A stretch of DNA of 64,000 bases, taken from positions 20,355,001-20,419,000 of the forward strand of contig CM060838.1 of NCBI GenBank assembly GCA_030762175.1, in the 5' to 3' direction. This DNA is from Metallyticus violacea (taxonomy: Eukaryota; Arthropoda; Insecta; Mantodea; Metallyticidae). The notes under the pieces were generated by a model. It ran no database searches and was not told the origin of the DNA. It worked only from the letters and a program-made list of their open reading frames with translations. Below are positions 14,001 to 25,253 of the stretch, one piece after another (position 1 is the stretch's first letter; every line of letters begins with the position of its first letter). The translations under genes were made by a program, and so were the position numbers.

Positions 14001-15423
14001 TTTTTATTTTTTTTAAGCAGGTAGAAATGTGATGTCCACAGCAGCCCACTGAGAGTGACTCCTACAGCCGCTGTTTTTGAAATCTGTATTTAGTTTCAGT
14101 ATTTTCTGCACTAGATTCCCCCCAAACTACCGAGGTCAGCCAGAAGCTAGCACTCCATCTTTGTTCATCAAGGGTATATTGTGAGACAAATGAGTACACA
14201 TCAATCTTGTTCTCTTTAGTGGACGATGTTTGGTGTTGCTCCTTGAAAAGCGATGTAGGAGACAATATCGTGGGTGTTTTAATGCTTTGGAATCTCAACG
14301 CACCGTTCTTCATCTGCGAACAGCCGTCATATTGTTGCTGAAGAGTAATATCCGCTTTGATTTACGCTGTCCTTGTACGAGTCACTATATGTAACATGAG
14401 TATGTCACGGTAATATCCAGGGGGCGCACGTAGGAGCTAGTTCCAGGAAATATCACCATGCTCAAGTACTTTAATTTATTTTCATTGTGTTTTTTTTTTT
14501 AATACGCTGCATCGCCCTGAAAGGGTTTCAAGGACTTATTTGATATTGAAACAATCGGATATGCATTAAAGTAAACTTCATTCCGATATTTCACATCACA
14601 AGCCCCGTCTTAACATCTAAACTATTGTTTTTACATATGCTTTCTTTTAAATGTCAGAGGAAGACTAGTTGTAATCCTCTCTAACCGTGAACCCCTTTTT
14701 TCACTCTTTCTTTACTATCAAAGTCACTGATTTTACGTTATAAATCGTTGTTTTAATGCAGTGTGATGTGTTTGGGCATCCATAAGATGGAATGTTGTTA
14801 TAAAAGTCATTATGATGGTAGGAGAGATTTCTTGGTGGTTATTTTGTGCTTCAAACATGGAAGTTTTCCTGCATTATAATGGCAACAGTCAACAATTGGT
14901 AACCATGAGTGAAATTGCTACTACAAACATCAGCAGGCCAAATGTGTTCTAAATTTGGGTGCGTTACACAGGTCATTGAGAAATTTGTCGTGATTATGGT
15001 AAGCATAATTCACTTAAATACGATTCCATAATGTCGCAGATAAAGGTTTTGTCTTAAAAGGGAAAACGTGCATGTGGTCGCAGGAGAAGCCCGGAACAAG
15101 AAGCATCTAGGTACCTCTAAAGGAGTTCTAAACGATTGTCTTAAACTTCACAGAAACCCAGTGGCATTGATGATCTGAAAATGAAAAATTACTCAAGCTT
15201 GATGCCACAACTAACATGGGGGTTAAATTGCATCAGCGATATGAGTTCTTCAGAGTGCGAAAAGAATCAGTCTTTAGTTTAACATTGTAGATACAAATAA
15301 CACATGCTTCAATCAGCTAATACTCTTGAATTTCAATCTTTGCCATTAAAGGGCACTTCAACAACAGAATTATAAAAAGCATATTTATCGGCGAAACTTT
15401 ACCTTTTAAGTCACCTCTTTCCA
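14001..15423. other. Unassigned stretch
   Basis: No gene recognised. A minus-strand frame at 14062-14313 (83 codons) lies just upstream, in reading direction, of the LINE relic and might be an unrecognised further part of it, but I see no supporting motif. Confidence 0.45.
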
Positions 15424-15435
15424 AACTAAAATGTT
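15424..15435 (+). repeat. Left target-site duplication of SINE A
   Basis: AACTAAAATGTT occurs here and again, unchanged, at 15729-15740. The two copies bracket the SINE, as expected for LINE-mediated retroposition. Confidence 0.85.
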
Positions 15436-15440
15436 ACGTT

Positions 15441-15728
15441 GGTCCTGGTGGTGTAGTGGTAGCCATACTTGCCTTCTAAACCGAAGATCGCGGGTTCAAA
15501 TCCGGCCAGGGCCGATGGATTTTTTTCGGGGGTAAAAATCCTAAGTATGGCTTCCTTCGGAAGGGAAGTAAAACCGTGGGTCCCGTGTGGTACATTTACG
15601 GCACGAAAAAGAACATCAAGCCTGAAAGAAGAGGCCTCTAAGCAAAATTTTTCGGCCATTTCACGCCCTAATTTGAATGGGACGCTATTGACTTGATATG
15701 TTAAAGAGCATCCGTAAATAAAACAAAC
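15441..15728 (+). mobile_element. SINE family A, full-length copy
   Basis: A tRNA-derived short interspersed element. The head (15441-15513) has the Pol III A box TGGTGTAGTGG and B box GGTTCAAATCC. The 5' GGTCCTG and a 3' CAGGGCC can pair as an acceptor stem. The head resembles tRNA-Arg(CCT): other copies have the anticodon-loop string CTCCTAA. The roughly 215-bp body begins with a T-run, then GTAAAAATCCTAAG, a short hairpin TTCCTTCGGAAGGGAA and GAGGCCTCT. It ends in an A/T tail (AAATAAAACAAACAA). Perfect 12-bp direct repeats flank it. It has no coding capacity. Transcription by Pol III and mobilisation by a LINE partner are family knowledge; the partner is not identified here. Confidence 0.9.
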
Positions 15729-15740
15729 AACTAAAATGTT
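15729..15740 (+). repeat. Right target-site duplication of SINE A
   Basis: Identical to the 12-bp sequence at 15424-15435. Confidence 0.85.
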
Positions 15741-15866
15741 CATTTTTTTTATAGAAAAACTTAAACAGAAGTCCAATAGTCATGGTCAACCTTTTTGTGG
15801 GCGAGCTTCTCCATTTGTAGTTCTACCCTGGAATACTAACAATGCGTATTATATTTGTATAGAGAC

Positions 15867-15945
15867 GGTTATGGTGGTCTAGTGATAACCATACTTGCCT
15901 CCTATACCCAAGATAGCGGGTTCAATCCCGGCCAGGATTGATGAA
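15867..15945 (+). mobile_element. Solo tRNA-like head of SINE family A
   Basis: The tRNA-like portion of family A alone: A-box region GGTGGTCTAGTGATAACC, then CATACTTGCCTCCTA, then B box GGTTCAATCCC and a GGCCAGGATTGATG end. The usual SINE body does not follow. The next sequence is unrelated, so this is a 3'-truncated or rearranged copy. The acceptor ends no longer pair well, so I do not call it a working tRNA gene. Confidence 0.7.
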
Positions 15946-18900
15946 TTTACAGTGATTTCCTGCCCCTATCAATGTATATTTACAAAAAGAAGCGAGCGTA
16001 GGCCGTCAGGCCGTAGCGAGCCGCACAAAACTTTGGGTCCACCAGTTTCTAAGATTTAATTGCTAATTCCAATAAGACAGCGCGTGGTAAAAAGAGAATA
16101 ATTGAATTTTCTCATTCATTAAATTAAAGATCTACTGCGTAAATGCCACGTATGGTTAATATTTAGTATTGGTAAAATAGCGGAAATGTTCTAGGGTTAA
16201 GGTTCCAACCCCACCTAACCACCTGTATTATTCCTCAATGAGTTTTAGATTTAAACTGTCGAAGAGTGATATGCACCAAGCGGCACATTGTTCTCCAGCA
16301 TAGAACGAACGACTGGTCGTGATCATGCGGCCGTAACGGCATTAGAAACGTTTTGCAAGAAAATGTACTGAAAAGGTTCATCTAAGCCTCTCTTCTTTTG
16401 ATAGTTTTATCACGTGTTTCAACTTCACTGATGTTGATTATGCCAGCAACACGTGTGTGTTACATAATGAAAACAGCGGAGATGCGCTGCACTAAAAATA
16501 CGATAGTTTGACAAAGAGCTTTATAGCGTAATGTGGTACTCCATTTAGTATATACAAGAACAGAGAAAAAGAAGGCCATATCACAAGCAGAAAATGTGGA
16601 GCCATAATGAAAACTTGTCCCTGAGAGCTATTTGGTACTCTTGCAGTTATTAATTTCTTCCTATGTAACGATATAATACAAAGAATCTCTCCTGAGGGCG
16701 ATTTTTCTTGAACGAGTCAACACCTCGACTTTCAGCTCCTGTAAGAAACAATAGAAGCAAAGAAAGCGATGTTTGCTAGTGTATCAATCGCCATTTCACG
16801 TATAGACTCACCGGAAGCTCTTTGGGCCGGATGTCCAGTACCGGAAGGGCACACGACAGCCAGAACGGAGAGGGAGACTCAGAGATATCTCATTACATGG
16901 AAGCAGTTTGCTGGCTTTATTTCCATTACTCCGACACACCTTGTCACAGTACATCAATGCTATGGGTTGTCACGCACACCCAGCAGCTGCTAATTTCTTT
17001 TCCTCGCGCTTCCCTTGCATCTCTTAACACGATTGTCCTCCATTTTCGCTCTTTCTTCACAGATACACTATGATTAATTTGTCCGTAATATGTGCCGTAA
17101 CCTATAGTCGCCATCGTTCGTATGTATGTCTTGGTCATATTTCCTCACTTAGGCGGCTCTGTGCAGTACTTCAATTATTTTTCAGAGTTTGCAATCGTTA
17201 TATAATTTTATTATATACAATTTGCTGCAAGGGTAATGGAATTGTAGAAATAGGAATAACAGTGCCGTTAAGTATACTATTACAATTAGTTAACTAAACC
17301 TAACCTAGAGATTATGTTTTAAAATTGTCATTCCAGCGACCACATTTTTAAAAGTTAACTTCTAAATTTCACGAGGATTGTTGTAATTCAAGTACTTCCG
17401 TTTGCCAACGTTTGATAGGTGCTCACTGACTTAAGAAATTTGCCTTGATTGAGTTTTACCCCTATTTCTACTTCTGTGTGCTGCTATCTAGCGCATTTCT
17501 TGCTATTGGTTACAACTTAGCCACACTGAGCCGCCATTTTCTCCTTTTTGATCCAATTCAGTTATGAAATTTCACGCACCTTGGGGGAGCGTGGCTGGGC
17601 TACTAGCTTAAACAATTCAGTTTATCTCCTCCTGTTCACTGCTACGCCGTTATGTACCTTTTTGTAACATTTTGCTAATTTACGCACTTCTTTCTATCAC
17701 TGGGTGATTAAGGGATTCTTTACTGGTTAATTTAGTGTTTATGTCTTACAGTAAAATGAAAACTATACATCAACTTTTATTATTGCAGAGAGGCAATGTT
17801 TTATTCGCTACACAATTACTATCAGCACTTTTTCTGTTTAAAGATATCTTGTTGTACAGTTCATCATTTTACATTTTCTATACTTAGAAACTTACAATAA
17901 TGCATTTGTGTTATTTTATTACTAATATTAATATATTTATTGATGTTTCTGTTTATTTTATATAATGTATACACACACACAAACAATAGAAAGATCACAC
18001 TGAAGTAAAAAAAAATAATATTTCCTAGCTTTTTTATTTTTCTACCTGGATATATGAATGTCCTGGTTTCAAATGTTTTTTAAATTTACTCTATCGGGTT
18101 AGGCTTTTAAACAAAGTTCATCAAATGTAATAATTTACTTATATTTTTATGAAATATTTAAGTTTTAATACATGTAGCTAAGGCAAAACTGTTTTTGTAT
18201 ATTTCATTTTAACGTAAATGTTAATGAATATATTGAAAAGGAGAGCTGTGTATGAATAATTATGAATTTCGAATTTTTTTTTTTCATTATAAGGGAGAAG
18301 AAAAATTCATTTTTTTTTTTCGAAGCTGTGATATGTCTTTCAGTAGTTCCCTTTTTCAAACACCAACAGTAATTAGCCATCATTGATACATCCCAATGGC
18401 CTTGATAGTGGTTTCCGTTGTTTTAATGCCTTTAATGTCCTTTCGTCCCCTCCCTCGTTTCTAAATACTTTAAGCGCATGCCCCAATACCTTCTTTGCAT
18501 CTCTACATGCATATCATATCACCTGTCAGTGACAAGCGGCCCATATTTTCTAAATAACAACCAATAATAGCACCAATGATATTTCTAATAATTACAATAT
18601 TATTGTAATAATATAATATGATACACTAATAAGAAAATGTTTAAGTACAGGGGTCTGTGGACTTCTCAAACACTGTAGTATTTTATTTAAAATAGCTGCA
18701 GAAACATCCATCATCTTTCGTAACTACCATTGCAACATTTATTTTATTTTTGCCTGTAATTTTACTCCCCAAATTCGAGTACGGTGCCCTTCGGATATTG
18801 TATATCAGTGTAAATGAAATAAGAGTATATTGGCGTCTAAGCGACCTGTCATTCGACTCGGGTGAGGAAAACTCACTATAATGATTATTGTTTTAGGGAC

Positions 18901-20021
18901 TCTGGAAATTCTATTGACTAAAATTTAAAAATATTTTACTAACTTCTTTAAAATATTTTTCCCCCTGGATGCTGGAAAGCATCTATTGCTTTTTAGCAAA
19001 CTGAAACATATTTCATATATACAAAATACTCTTCATTTCGCAATGCAACACAGCTCTCGTGTCAGTACATGAAAGCATTTCCTGGTTTCACAAATCATTT
19101 TTCCCCTCTTGATAGGACCACTTGAATGTTGCACAAGGAAACTCGTGCATTCTTCAGGACTGTAAAAGGATCGCAACTGTTAGCATTGTAAATCACGACT
19201 TGTAAATGTATTAGTAATGCTGCAAACATTTTTATTGGAGAGACGCTATGAGCCTGTTAATGAACACGGGTACGATATATGGAAATGTTGAATGCGATTA
19301 ATTACAGCAATCCCGTTTGTGACACCATATTTCTAATAGAGATAACATGTGTTTAGAATTTAAATCAAACCCATCCATATTTAACCGATTCCTGTTGGTG
19401 CACGATGAAATGTGGTGAAAAGTAATGCTTGCGATTGACTTTGGCACGAAGCAAAAGCTCACATCTGTTTTACTAAGCAGATTAAGCTCAGAAATATTTA
19501 AACAAAATAAATTATCAATAAAATTCTGTAACTTTATAACTTGCATGTGAACGCTAAAAATATACATACATACACTAGAAATATTTACAACTTTAGAAGA
19601 GATACCGTTGAAAAATTTATAAACGTGTCGGTATAGGGGCTTAAACATTGGCATTAAATTCAGAAAATTTAAGTTATACTTCAGCTATATAATTCCTCAT
19701 TTATGTCAAGATTACTCTTAGACAGATTCCTTATAACTTCGTAGTCTCGGGTTAATTTTGTGCAAATAAACATATCTGAGAAGAGATTTATATTGTTGTA
19801 AAATTGTAATTAGAGAACATTAAATACCTTTGGTTTCTCCAATTTTCAGTCCGTTTGTTATTATTTATGAATCTAGCATATCTATGTATCGTGGAAAATT
19901 TTTGTAATTCCAGTTTCAGGGAATTTTGCCTTAAACCACCTCCGAGCTTCAAGTGTTAATAGCACACAAACAAGCCATGAGCTCTACTGTAAACTAAACC
20001 TGAACAAAGATTGTAAACAAC
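15946..20021. other. Non-coding stretch, no gene recognised
   Basis: No recognised gene or element. 15990-16025 holds an imperfect palindrome (GCGAGCGTAGGCCG / AGGCCGTAGCGAGC). Overlapping short open frames at 16769-17073 and a 118-codon minus-strand frame at 19298-19654 have no motif I know. Confidence 0.45.
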
Positions 20022-20380
20022 ATACTAGGGTTGTTCAATAAAGAAGGACCTTTCTCCCCCCACATACCTTTACTCTTCCTCATAATTTTGATGATCTTTC
20101 TCAAAGTAAGCCACCGCAGGCATTACCACAGCTTCTGATGATGAAAAATCTCCCCACGAAGGAGTTGCTTCAATTTCGGGAAAAGGAGAAAGTCACACGG
20201 GGTAAATCTGAACTGTAGAAAGGATGAAAAACACATTTCACGTTAATTTTTGTGAGATATTCAGTATGACATGTGCATCCTGCATTATGGTTCTGCAGCA
20301 TCCAGCTTCTTGCAGAGTTTTCAGGACATCTCTGTAATATTGCCCAGATATAGTTGTTCTTTTCCATCATTAATAAGGGA
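20022..20380 (-). pseudogene. Mariner transposase C-terminal relic
   Basis: Minus-strand remnant of a mariner (Tc1/mariner superfamily) transposase. One frame gives TISGQYYRDVLKTLQEA, matching the T.n.eYY..vL..L+.A block between the first and second catalytic Asp. A second frame gives TEYLTKINVKCVFHPFYSSDL, matching the block that ends in HPPYSPDLAP.D. The second Asp region (DNA..H in the family) reads NAGCTCH, and the last Asp region is altered to PRVTFSFS, so catalysis is lost. The end near 20022-20045 (TTGTTCAATAA) resembles mariner termini. The N-terminal part is absent. An 11-G run (20386-20396) lies just beyond. Confidence 0.65.
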
Positions 20381-20396
20381 ATGATGGGGGGGGGGG

Positions 20397-22616
20397 AAAA
20401 AGCATTACAATTGGCATTCTGAGACTAAATAGACTCCAAATAAAAACGTAACTGAGGATAATCGCAATCTAAGAACACCTTGGAAATAAAGGAAAATAAA
20501 TGCTGCAGGTTATGTAAAGAAGAGGGTGAAACAGCCTCTTGCGAAGCATTAATTAATTGAGGATACAAGTTCCTTGGGACTAGTAACCTTCCTAGGAGAT
20601 ATCTAAACAGCCGCGTAAATCTTACACAAGAGACAGATCATACAGAAACAATACAGATCAGAGATAGTAACAGTAGAGTGTAGAATTTAATGTTAGAGAA
20701 TATTAAACCCGTGCCGTTTTTGCGCGCATTTCCTTCTTTCTTGATAGCTCTCCCTTTCCTTGTTCTGTTCATCTGGCCACGTCAGAATGGTTCGACAGCT
20801 TGGTTCCTCACCTATCGCAAGTTCTTCAATGCTTGAACGTGGCCATTCTGACAAGCAGGTATGCTCTCGTCTTCCTCCCACACGGAGAATCGTCTCCGGG
20901 ACAGCGTGCGTTATGCTATTTTTCATTCTTTTGTTCAAAATTGTTAGGTCCGGAAACTTCTCCAAAGCGTTAGATCTGTGACCTAGGTACTATGCACAAT
21001 AAAGTTTATTGAAATGTTATAAAAGCATGTGGCTATATTGGCGTAAAATTGCCTTTTGTATGTTCTTAATGAGTAGGAAACTTGGATTTGCAAATCAATG
21101 AATAAAATTTACTGCTTATTTTGGGCAGTATTCAAACTCTTTTATCTGTTGCTAAAGAGGGAGGTTTTATTAAATGCTTGTGCCCACACATTATTGTATC
21201 GAAATTTTTATTCAATTTATTATATTTTATTGATGTAATATTTTGAGAGCTGTGCCTTTTTGTAACAGACATTACTGATTTAAGCACTGTGTAACTTTCC
21301 TATTTTCAAAATCAAATTTATTCGATGTGTGTATTATATTTACAATTACTGTTTGTAATAAATATTGTTGGAATTGTAAACCGCTCATTTCCTTATTATA
21401 AAGTTACTCTTCTGTGGTCTTATCCTAGGGGTTTTCCTTCCAGTACACTTCAAAGGCTAAAACGTGAACTATCATTAACGGGAGGGTATCGAACCTTTAT
21501 TATTTGGTTACAAAACCTCATACGTAGCAACCCATGTTTATTTTAATCCAATTTATATTTATTATTGCTATATTTTCTTTTAAGCACACATTCTGTAGAA
21601 AATGTTTCTCAAAATTGAATATGTTGCAATACGCTTTTTGAAAATGGAGTGGGCATAAGAAAATAATGTAAATATACTAAAAACGAAGCACTAAGAACAT
21701 ATAATTATATAAATAAACAAATAACTATAAAATAGAAATTCTAGGTACTTTTATGAGCAAAAGAATGTAACAAGTAAAGGCGCCTCTACATTTTAAGCAA
21801 GGTTTGAAGTCGAACTGTAGCTTATATATGCCCTGTTACCAGAATACTCCTTTCAGACTATTTTTCCGAACATCTGTCTCATACGCTGAGTTATATTACT
21901 GCGCTTATCGGTTAGGAAAGCCTTGTGTTTCAAAAATAAAAGTCATTATTTATAAATACCAAGTGATATTTATTCAGCACCAATCAGAAGTCTTCTATTG
22001 ATTGCAATGAATATATAAGCCGGACATAGAGTGATATATAAATATGTGACTGTAGGAAGCGAGGTGACCTCGGCAAGCACAGCTTTTCTCACCCACTGTC
22101 CATCAACTGACCTATGTCGCTGTTCACGGTATGTGTTGTTCTGTTATGCCTCACCCGATAACGTACAAGGGACGCAATTATCCAACATAAGTTACAGTTT
22201 AAATGCTGTGCCTTCACAAATATGTAGTGTAATAAATAAATTGTGTTTACTGAAGTTTATTTAAAACATGTTCAATATTTTATGAGTGCCCCTTTTAATT
22301 AGGGTAATTGTGTGCATATTAGGCGTTAACATGACCGCATTTATAGGTGTTTCGCTAGCATAATTACCTGCTTGTGAAAAATATGCCTGACTTAGCGAAA
22401 TTGAGGGAGCAAGCAGGTTATGCAGAAAGCAAAAATTAAGCAAAATCTCATTTTATGTATGAGAATATCAGTAAATCAAAGAGTAGAAGAAATTTAAATA
22501 AAACTAGCCGTTTATATTCTTTAAATATGTAGATTGATCGTGCATATAATGAAACTGCAAAAAATGTACAATATATAGAGCATTATGAGAAATATATGTA
22601 TACGAACAAAAAAATC
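20397..22616. other. Non-coding stretch, no gene recognised
   Basis: No gene recognised. Around 20781-20851 there is an inverted pair GTCAGAATGG / CCATTCTGAC enclosing about 50 bp. Open frames on both strands across 20693-20981 overlap it and look accidental. Confidence 0.45.
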
Positions 22617-22835
22617 GGTCCTGGTGGTGTCGTGGTTACCATACTAAGATCGCGGGTTCGAACCCGGCCAGGACCGATGGATTTTTTCGGGGCGTAAAAA
22701 TCCTAAGTTTGGCTTCCTTCGGAAGGGAAGTAAAGCCGTGGGTCCCGTGTCGTACATTTACGGCACGAAAAAGAACCTCAAGCCTGAAAGAGAGGCCTCT
22801 GAGCAAAATTTGTCGGCCGTTTCACGCCCTGAGTT
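22617..22835 (+). mobile_element. SINE family A, copy lacking the anticodon arm and 3' end
   Basis: Head with A box TGGTGTCGTGG and B box GGTTCGAACCC. GGTCCTG and CAGGACC pair perfectly as an acceptor stem. Compared with the other copies, about 15 bases covering the anticodon arm are missing between CCATACT and AAGATCGCGGG. The body is well conserved (TTCCTTCGGAAGGGAA, GAGGCCTCTGAGCAAAATTTG) up to CGCCCTGAGTT and then stops. About 60 bases of 3' end and tail are absent. The inverted-repeat element begins within ten bases of the break. Confidence 0.85.
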
Positions 22836-22930
22836 ACAAATTGTTAGTAGCTGTAATCCCGAACCATAGCGAAGAAAGCCGAAAATGTTATTTTATTTTA
22901 TGTTATATTATTTTTGTTAAACTTAAACTA

Positions 22931-22955
22931 AACTAACCTAACCTAACCTTAACCT
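22931..22955 (+). repeat. Short CCTAA (TTAGG-type) pentamer run
   Basis: Three to four CTAAC pentamers inside the inverted-repeat element. They match the complement of the insect telomere repeat TTAGG but are far too short to be a telomere tract. A second run lies at 23227-23244. Confidence 0.5.
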
Positions 22956-23226
22956 GACATATGAAAAATTAGCATTTATTGGATTAATAATAGAAAAAAG
23001 CGTTATTATGTAATAATATTATCTTTTATAACTTCTGTTATTTTTTTAATTTAAATTAAACTAGCCTAATGTATGAATTATTTTTATGTTCTGTTATATT
23101 TTATTATGCAGTAATTTAATTTTTTTTGTATGTTCTATTTTTTTTTTTTTTTTTGTTAAAGTTAACAAAATTTAAAATAAATTACTTTTATTATGTTCTA
23201 TTATTTTTTGTTCAGTTTAAAACTCA

Positions 23227-23244
23227 ACTAACCTAACCTAACCT
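23227..23244 (+). repeat. Second short CCTAA pentamer run
   Basis: A repeat of the pentamer motif in the second internal module of the inverted-repeat element. Confidence 0.5.
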
Positions 23245-23359
23245 ATGAAAAAGTAATATTTATTCGAATAAGAATAGTGTAGAAAAATTATGAAGATTAA
23301 AAAATACTAGTAACATTTATTTATTTTGATAAAAAGATTACAAATAAGATAAAATATTT

Positions 23360-23431
23360 GCCCATGAACAATCGATCCCATGGCCCTTCACATCATTAAC
23401 ATGATGTTCTAACCTATTGAGATACCAAGGC
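23360..23431 (-). pseudogene. tRNA-Ile(AAT)-like sequence
   Basis: Read on the minus strand, 72 bases resemble nuclear tRNA-Ile: TATCTCAATAGGTTAGAAC (D-arm and A box), then TCATG-TTAATGA-TGTGA, a 5-bp anticodon stem with a seven-base loop holding AAT, then AAGG and a T-arm with GGATCGATT in place of GGTTCGATC. The T stem and the acceptor stem pair poorly, so this is probably a pseudogene or SINE-type head rather than a working tRNA. It lies inside the inverted-repeat element. Confidence 0.5.
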
Positions 23432-23520
23432 TTCATGTTCGCCTAAAGTAATTGCTCTTATTACTAAAATCGTAGCCTGTCGGCTTTCTTCGCTTCGGTT
23501 CGGACTGCAGCCTACAGCTG

Positions 23521-24579
23521 TTTACAGCTTGTAAGGGTACATGATATTAGGGACAAGAACATCAAAGATGCCTATTGTATGTACTGTGATTGGTTGAGAT
23601 ATAGATTAGTTAGGTCAATATTCCATGCCTGGGCTATGAAGTAAAAAGTTACTAAACTATAGCTAAACTTAAATTTGGGGATGAGTTCAATAAAAAACCT
23701 CAATTCTTGCTCCAGAGCCCGATACACAGTACGTAGGGACTATTTAGGGGAGAGAAAAAATATCCTCCAGTAAAACGCAGGATAATTTGAAAAGATTTGG
23801 TGTTTTTCACTAACCTAGTACGAAGTTGCAATGCAATACCCTTGACGATTTCTTGATCGTGCATTAAACGTGCATTATATCACTGTTTAGACTGCTGCAA
23901 GCTGTGGCATGGTGCTTGCCAGGCGGGAGAAAATGGGAAGATGCATAAAATATCCATTGCTCAAATAGCTTTATGTAATTGGTTTATCGTAGGAGAAAAA
24001 CAAGGGGAAGCCCCCCAAAAATGATATTATCTATAAGTGGAATAATGTGTATCCTAGTCGCAAAATCTTCGCGGATGATAAAACACGAAAATGAGGGGAA
24101 ACTAAAGTATAGGAACAAATAGCATTTCAAGAAGAAAGATGCTCATGACAAATTACTCTAGGCTTAATGGCGGTTTTCGTTTTGTTTCTTTTTTACATCG
24201 TATGCATTCTAACTGTTGCTCATGTTTCTTTTTCTGTTGTTACTCAGTTATAAATTCAAATTATCAAGGCTATGCTTCATTACATGTTACCAGATAAGAA
24301 TTCTGATTTTTTGTCTCCTTCATCTCCCTATTTCCATTTCTTGCTGTTATATACTTCGCTGTTATTAATTGTTGTACGTTTACTTATCTTTTTTTATTTA
24401 TATTTCTGAAAGTACTCTTTAGAAACAGTAACTCTGCTTGTTTTATTAACATTTTAAAATTTTATTAATAGATTTATGGTTCTATAAATGCGTTTCAAAT
24501 TAATTTCTGTATATATATAATGTACAACAACATCGTGTTCCATGGCAACACAAATTACAGTCATCTTGAGGTTATATCT
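23521..24579. other. Non-coding stretch, no gene recognised
   Basis: No gene or repeat family recognised. Confidence 0.5.
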
Positions 24580-25022
24580 TCCACTTATTAAGTTCTTTAG
24601 GCTTACATCCAATAATCTCTCTTAGGTCTTCCAGAAAATTAATGAAAACTGAAAGTAGGATTTGTTCCAGATTCCCTTGGCACATGTCATTCACCATTTC
24701 AGGATGAGAAAGAACTCTAGATAAAGCATCCAGAAACCTCACTAGGAATTATCACTTGGCTACATTAGTGCATCTTCCAATGGTGTTTAGAGTGTGTTGT
24801 AATACTATTGGTAATTGAGACATAGTGTCCTTTTGTATACTCCTGCAGCCTTAATTTTGAAGATTCAGATATAGAGCTATAGTGAACTCTTGAATATTTC
24901 CTATAGGCTTCTCCTAAACGACTGAATCCCGAAAGTTCTCTGTCCAGAACTTCTGTAACATGTGTCTTACAGTCTCATCAAACTGTCCACATAGACGGCA
25001 TATGAGATTTCCATTATAGAAT
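24580..25022 (-). pseudogene. LINE-like C-terminal relic with Cys knuckle
   Basis: The minus strand has protein-like blocks in several frames. Near 25015-24950 it reads NLICRLCGQFDETVRHMLQ, a CxxC...ETv.H pattern like the C-terminal zinc knuckle of Jockey/R1-type reverse transcriptase proteins. Next come RELSGFSRLGEAY and YSSISESSKL. Near 24740-24590 a longer clean frame contains LVRFLDALSRVLSHPEMVN and INFLEDLREIIGCKPKELNK. The first block fits a LINE end; the last is not one I recognise and could be another part of the same element. Stops interrupt it. A SINE B lies immediately beside it on the same strand. Confidence 0.45.
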
Positions 25023-25026
25023 CCCA

Positions 25027-25253
25027 TCATTTTATCTACTGAGGCATCACAGGAGGTGGACACTGATGATACATGAGATGAAATGATATACTGGAGGAAA
25101 AAAATGTTAGGGAAGAAAATGTTCCAGATCTAAGTTTAGGGTACCTCCCCGGCATTTGTCAGTTATGAGGACTGAGGAAAACCTGGAAAAAATCTCAGCC
25201 AGGAAGGACGGTCCAGACCTCTCGCTCACGAGTCCGCACCTTGACGACGGCTG
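25027..25253 (-). mobile_element. SINE family B, partial copy
   Basis: Minus-strand copy of the second tRNA-derived family. Recognisable parts are the 3' block CTGAGGCATCACAGG, the GACACTGATGATACATGAGAT block, TAAGTTTAGGGTACCTCCCC and GGACTGAGGAAAACCTGG. The tRNA-like head is damaged: the B box is lost and only ACGAGTCCGCACCTTGACGAC remains. Confidence 0.85.

Larger units (their letters stand above)
22845..23520 (+). mobile_element. Inverted-repeat (foldback/MITE-like) element
   Basis: The left arm near 22848-22881 (AGCTGTAATCCCGAACC then AGCGAAGAAAGCCGA) is repeated in reverse complement at 23480-23519 (TCGGCTTTCTTCGCT, GGTTCGG, CTACAGCT). The interior (about 600 bp) is AT-rich. It holds two copies of a module in which a run of CTAACC pentamers precedes a TATGAAAAA-like string and ATATTTATT. 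It also holds a tRNA-Ile-like segment on the minus strand. No coding frame is evident. A non-autonomous DNA element is the likeliest explanation, but I see no certain target duplication. Confidence 0.55.

Noticed and set aside
15441..15513. Functional tRNA gene in a SINE head
   Set aside because: The head is followed by a SINE body repeated at several loci, the anticodon stem does not pair, and target duplications flank the whole unit.
22931..23244. Interstitial telomere tract
   Set aside because: Only three or four pentamers at each of two places, inside a repeated module of an inverted-repeat element.
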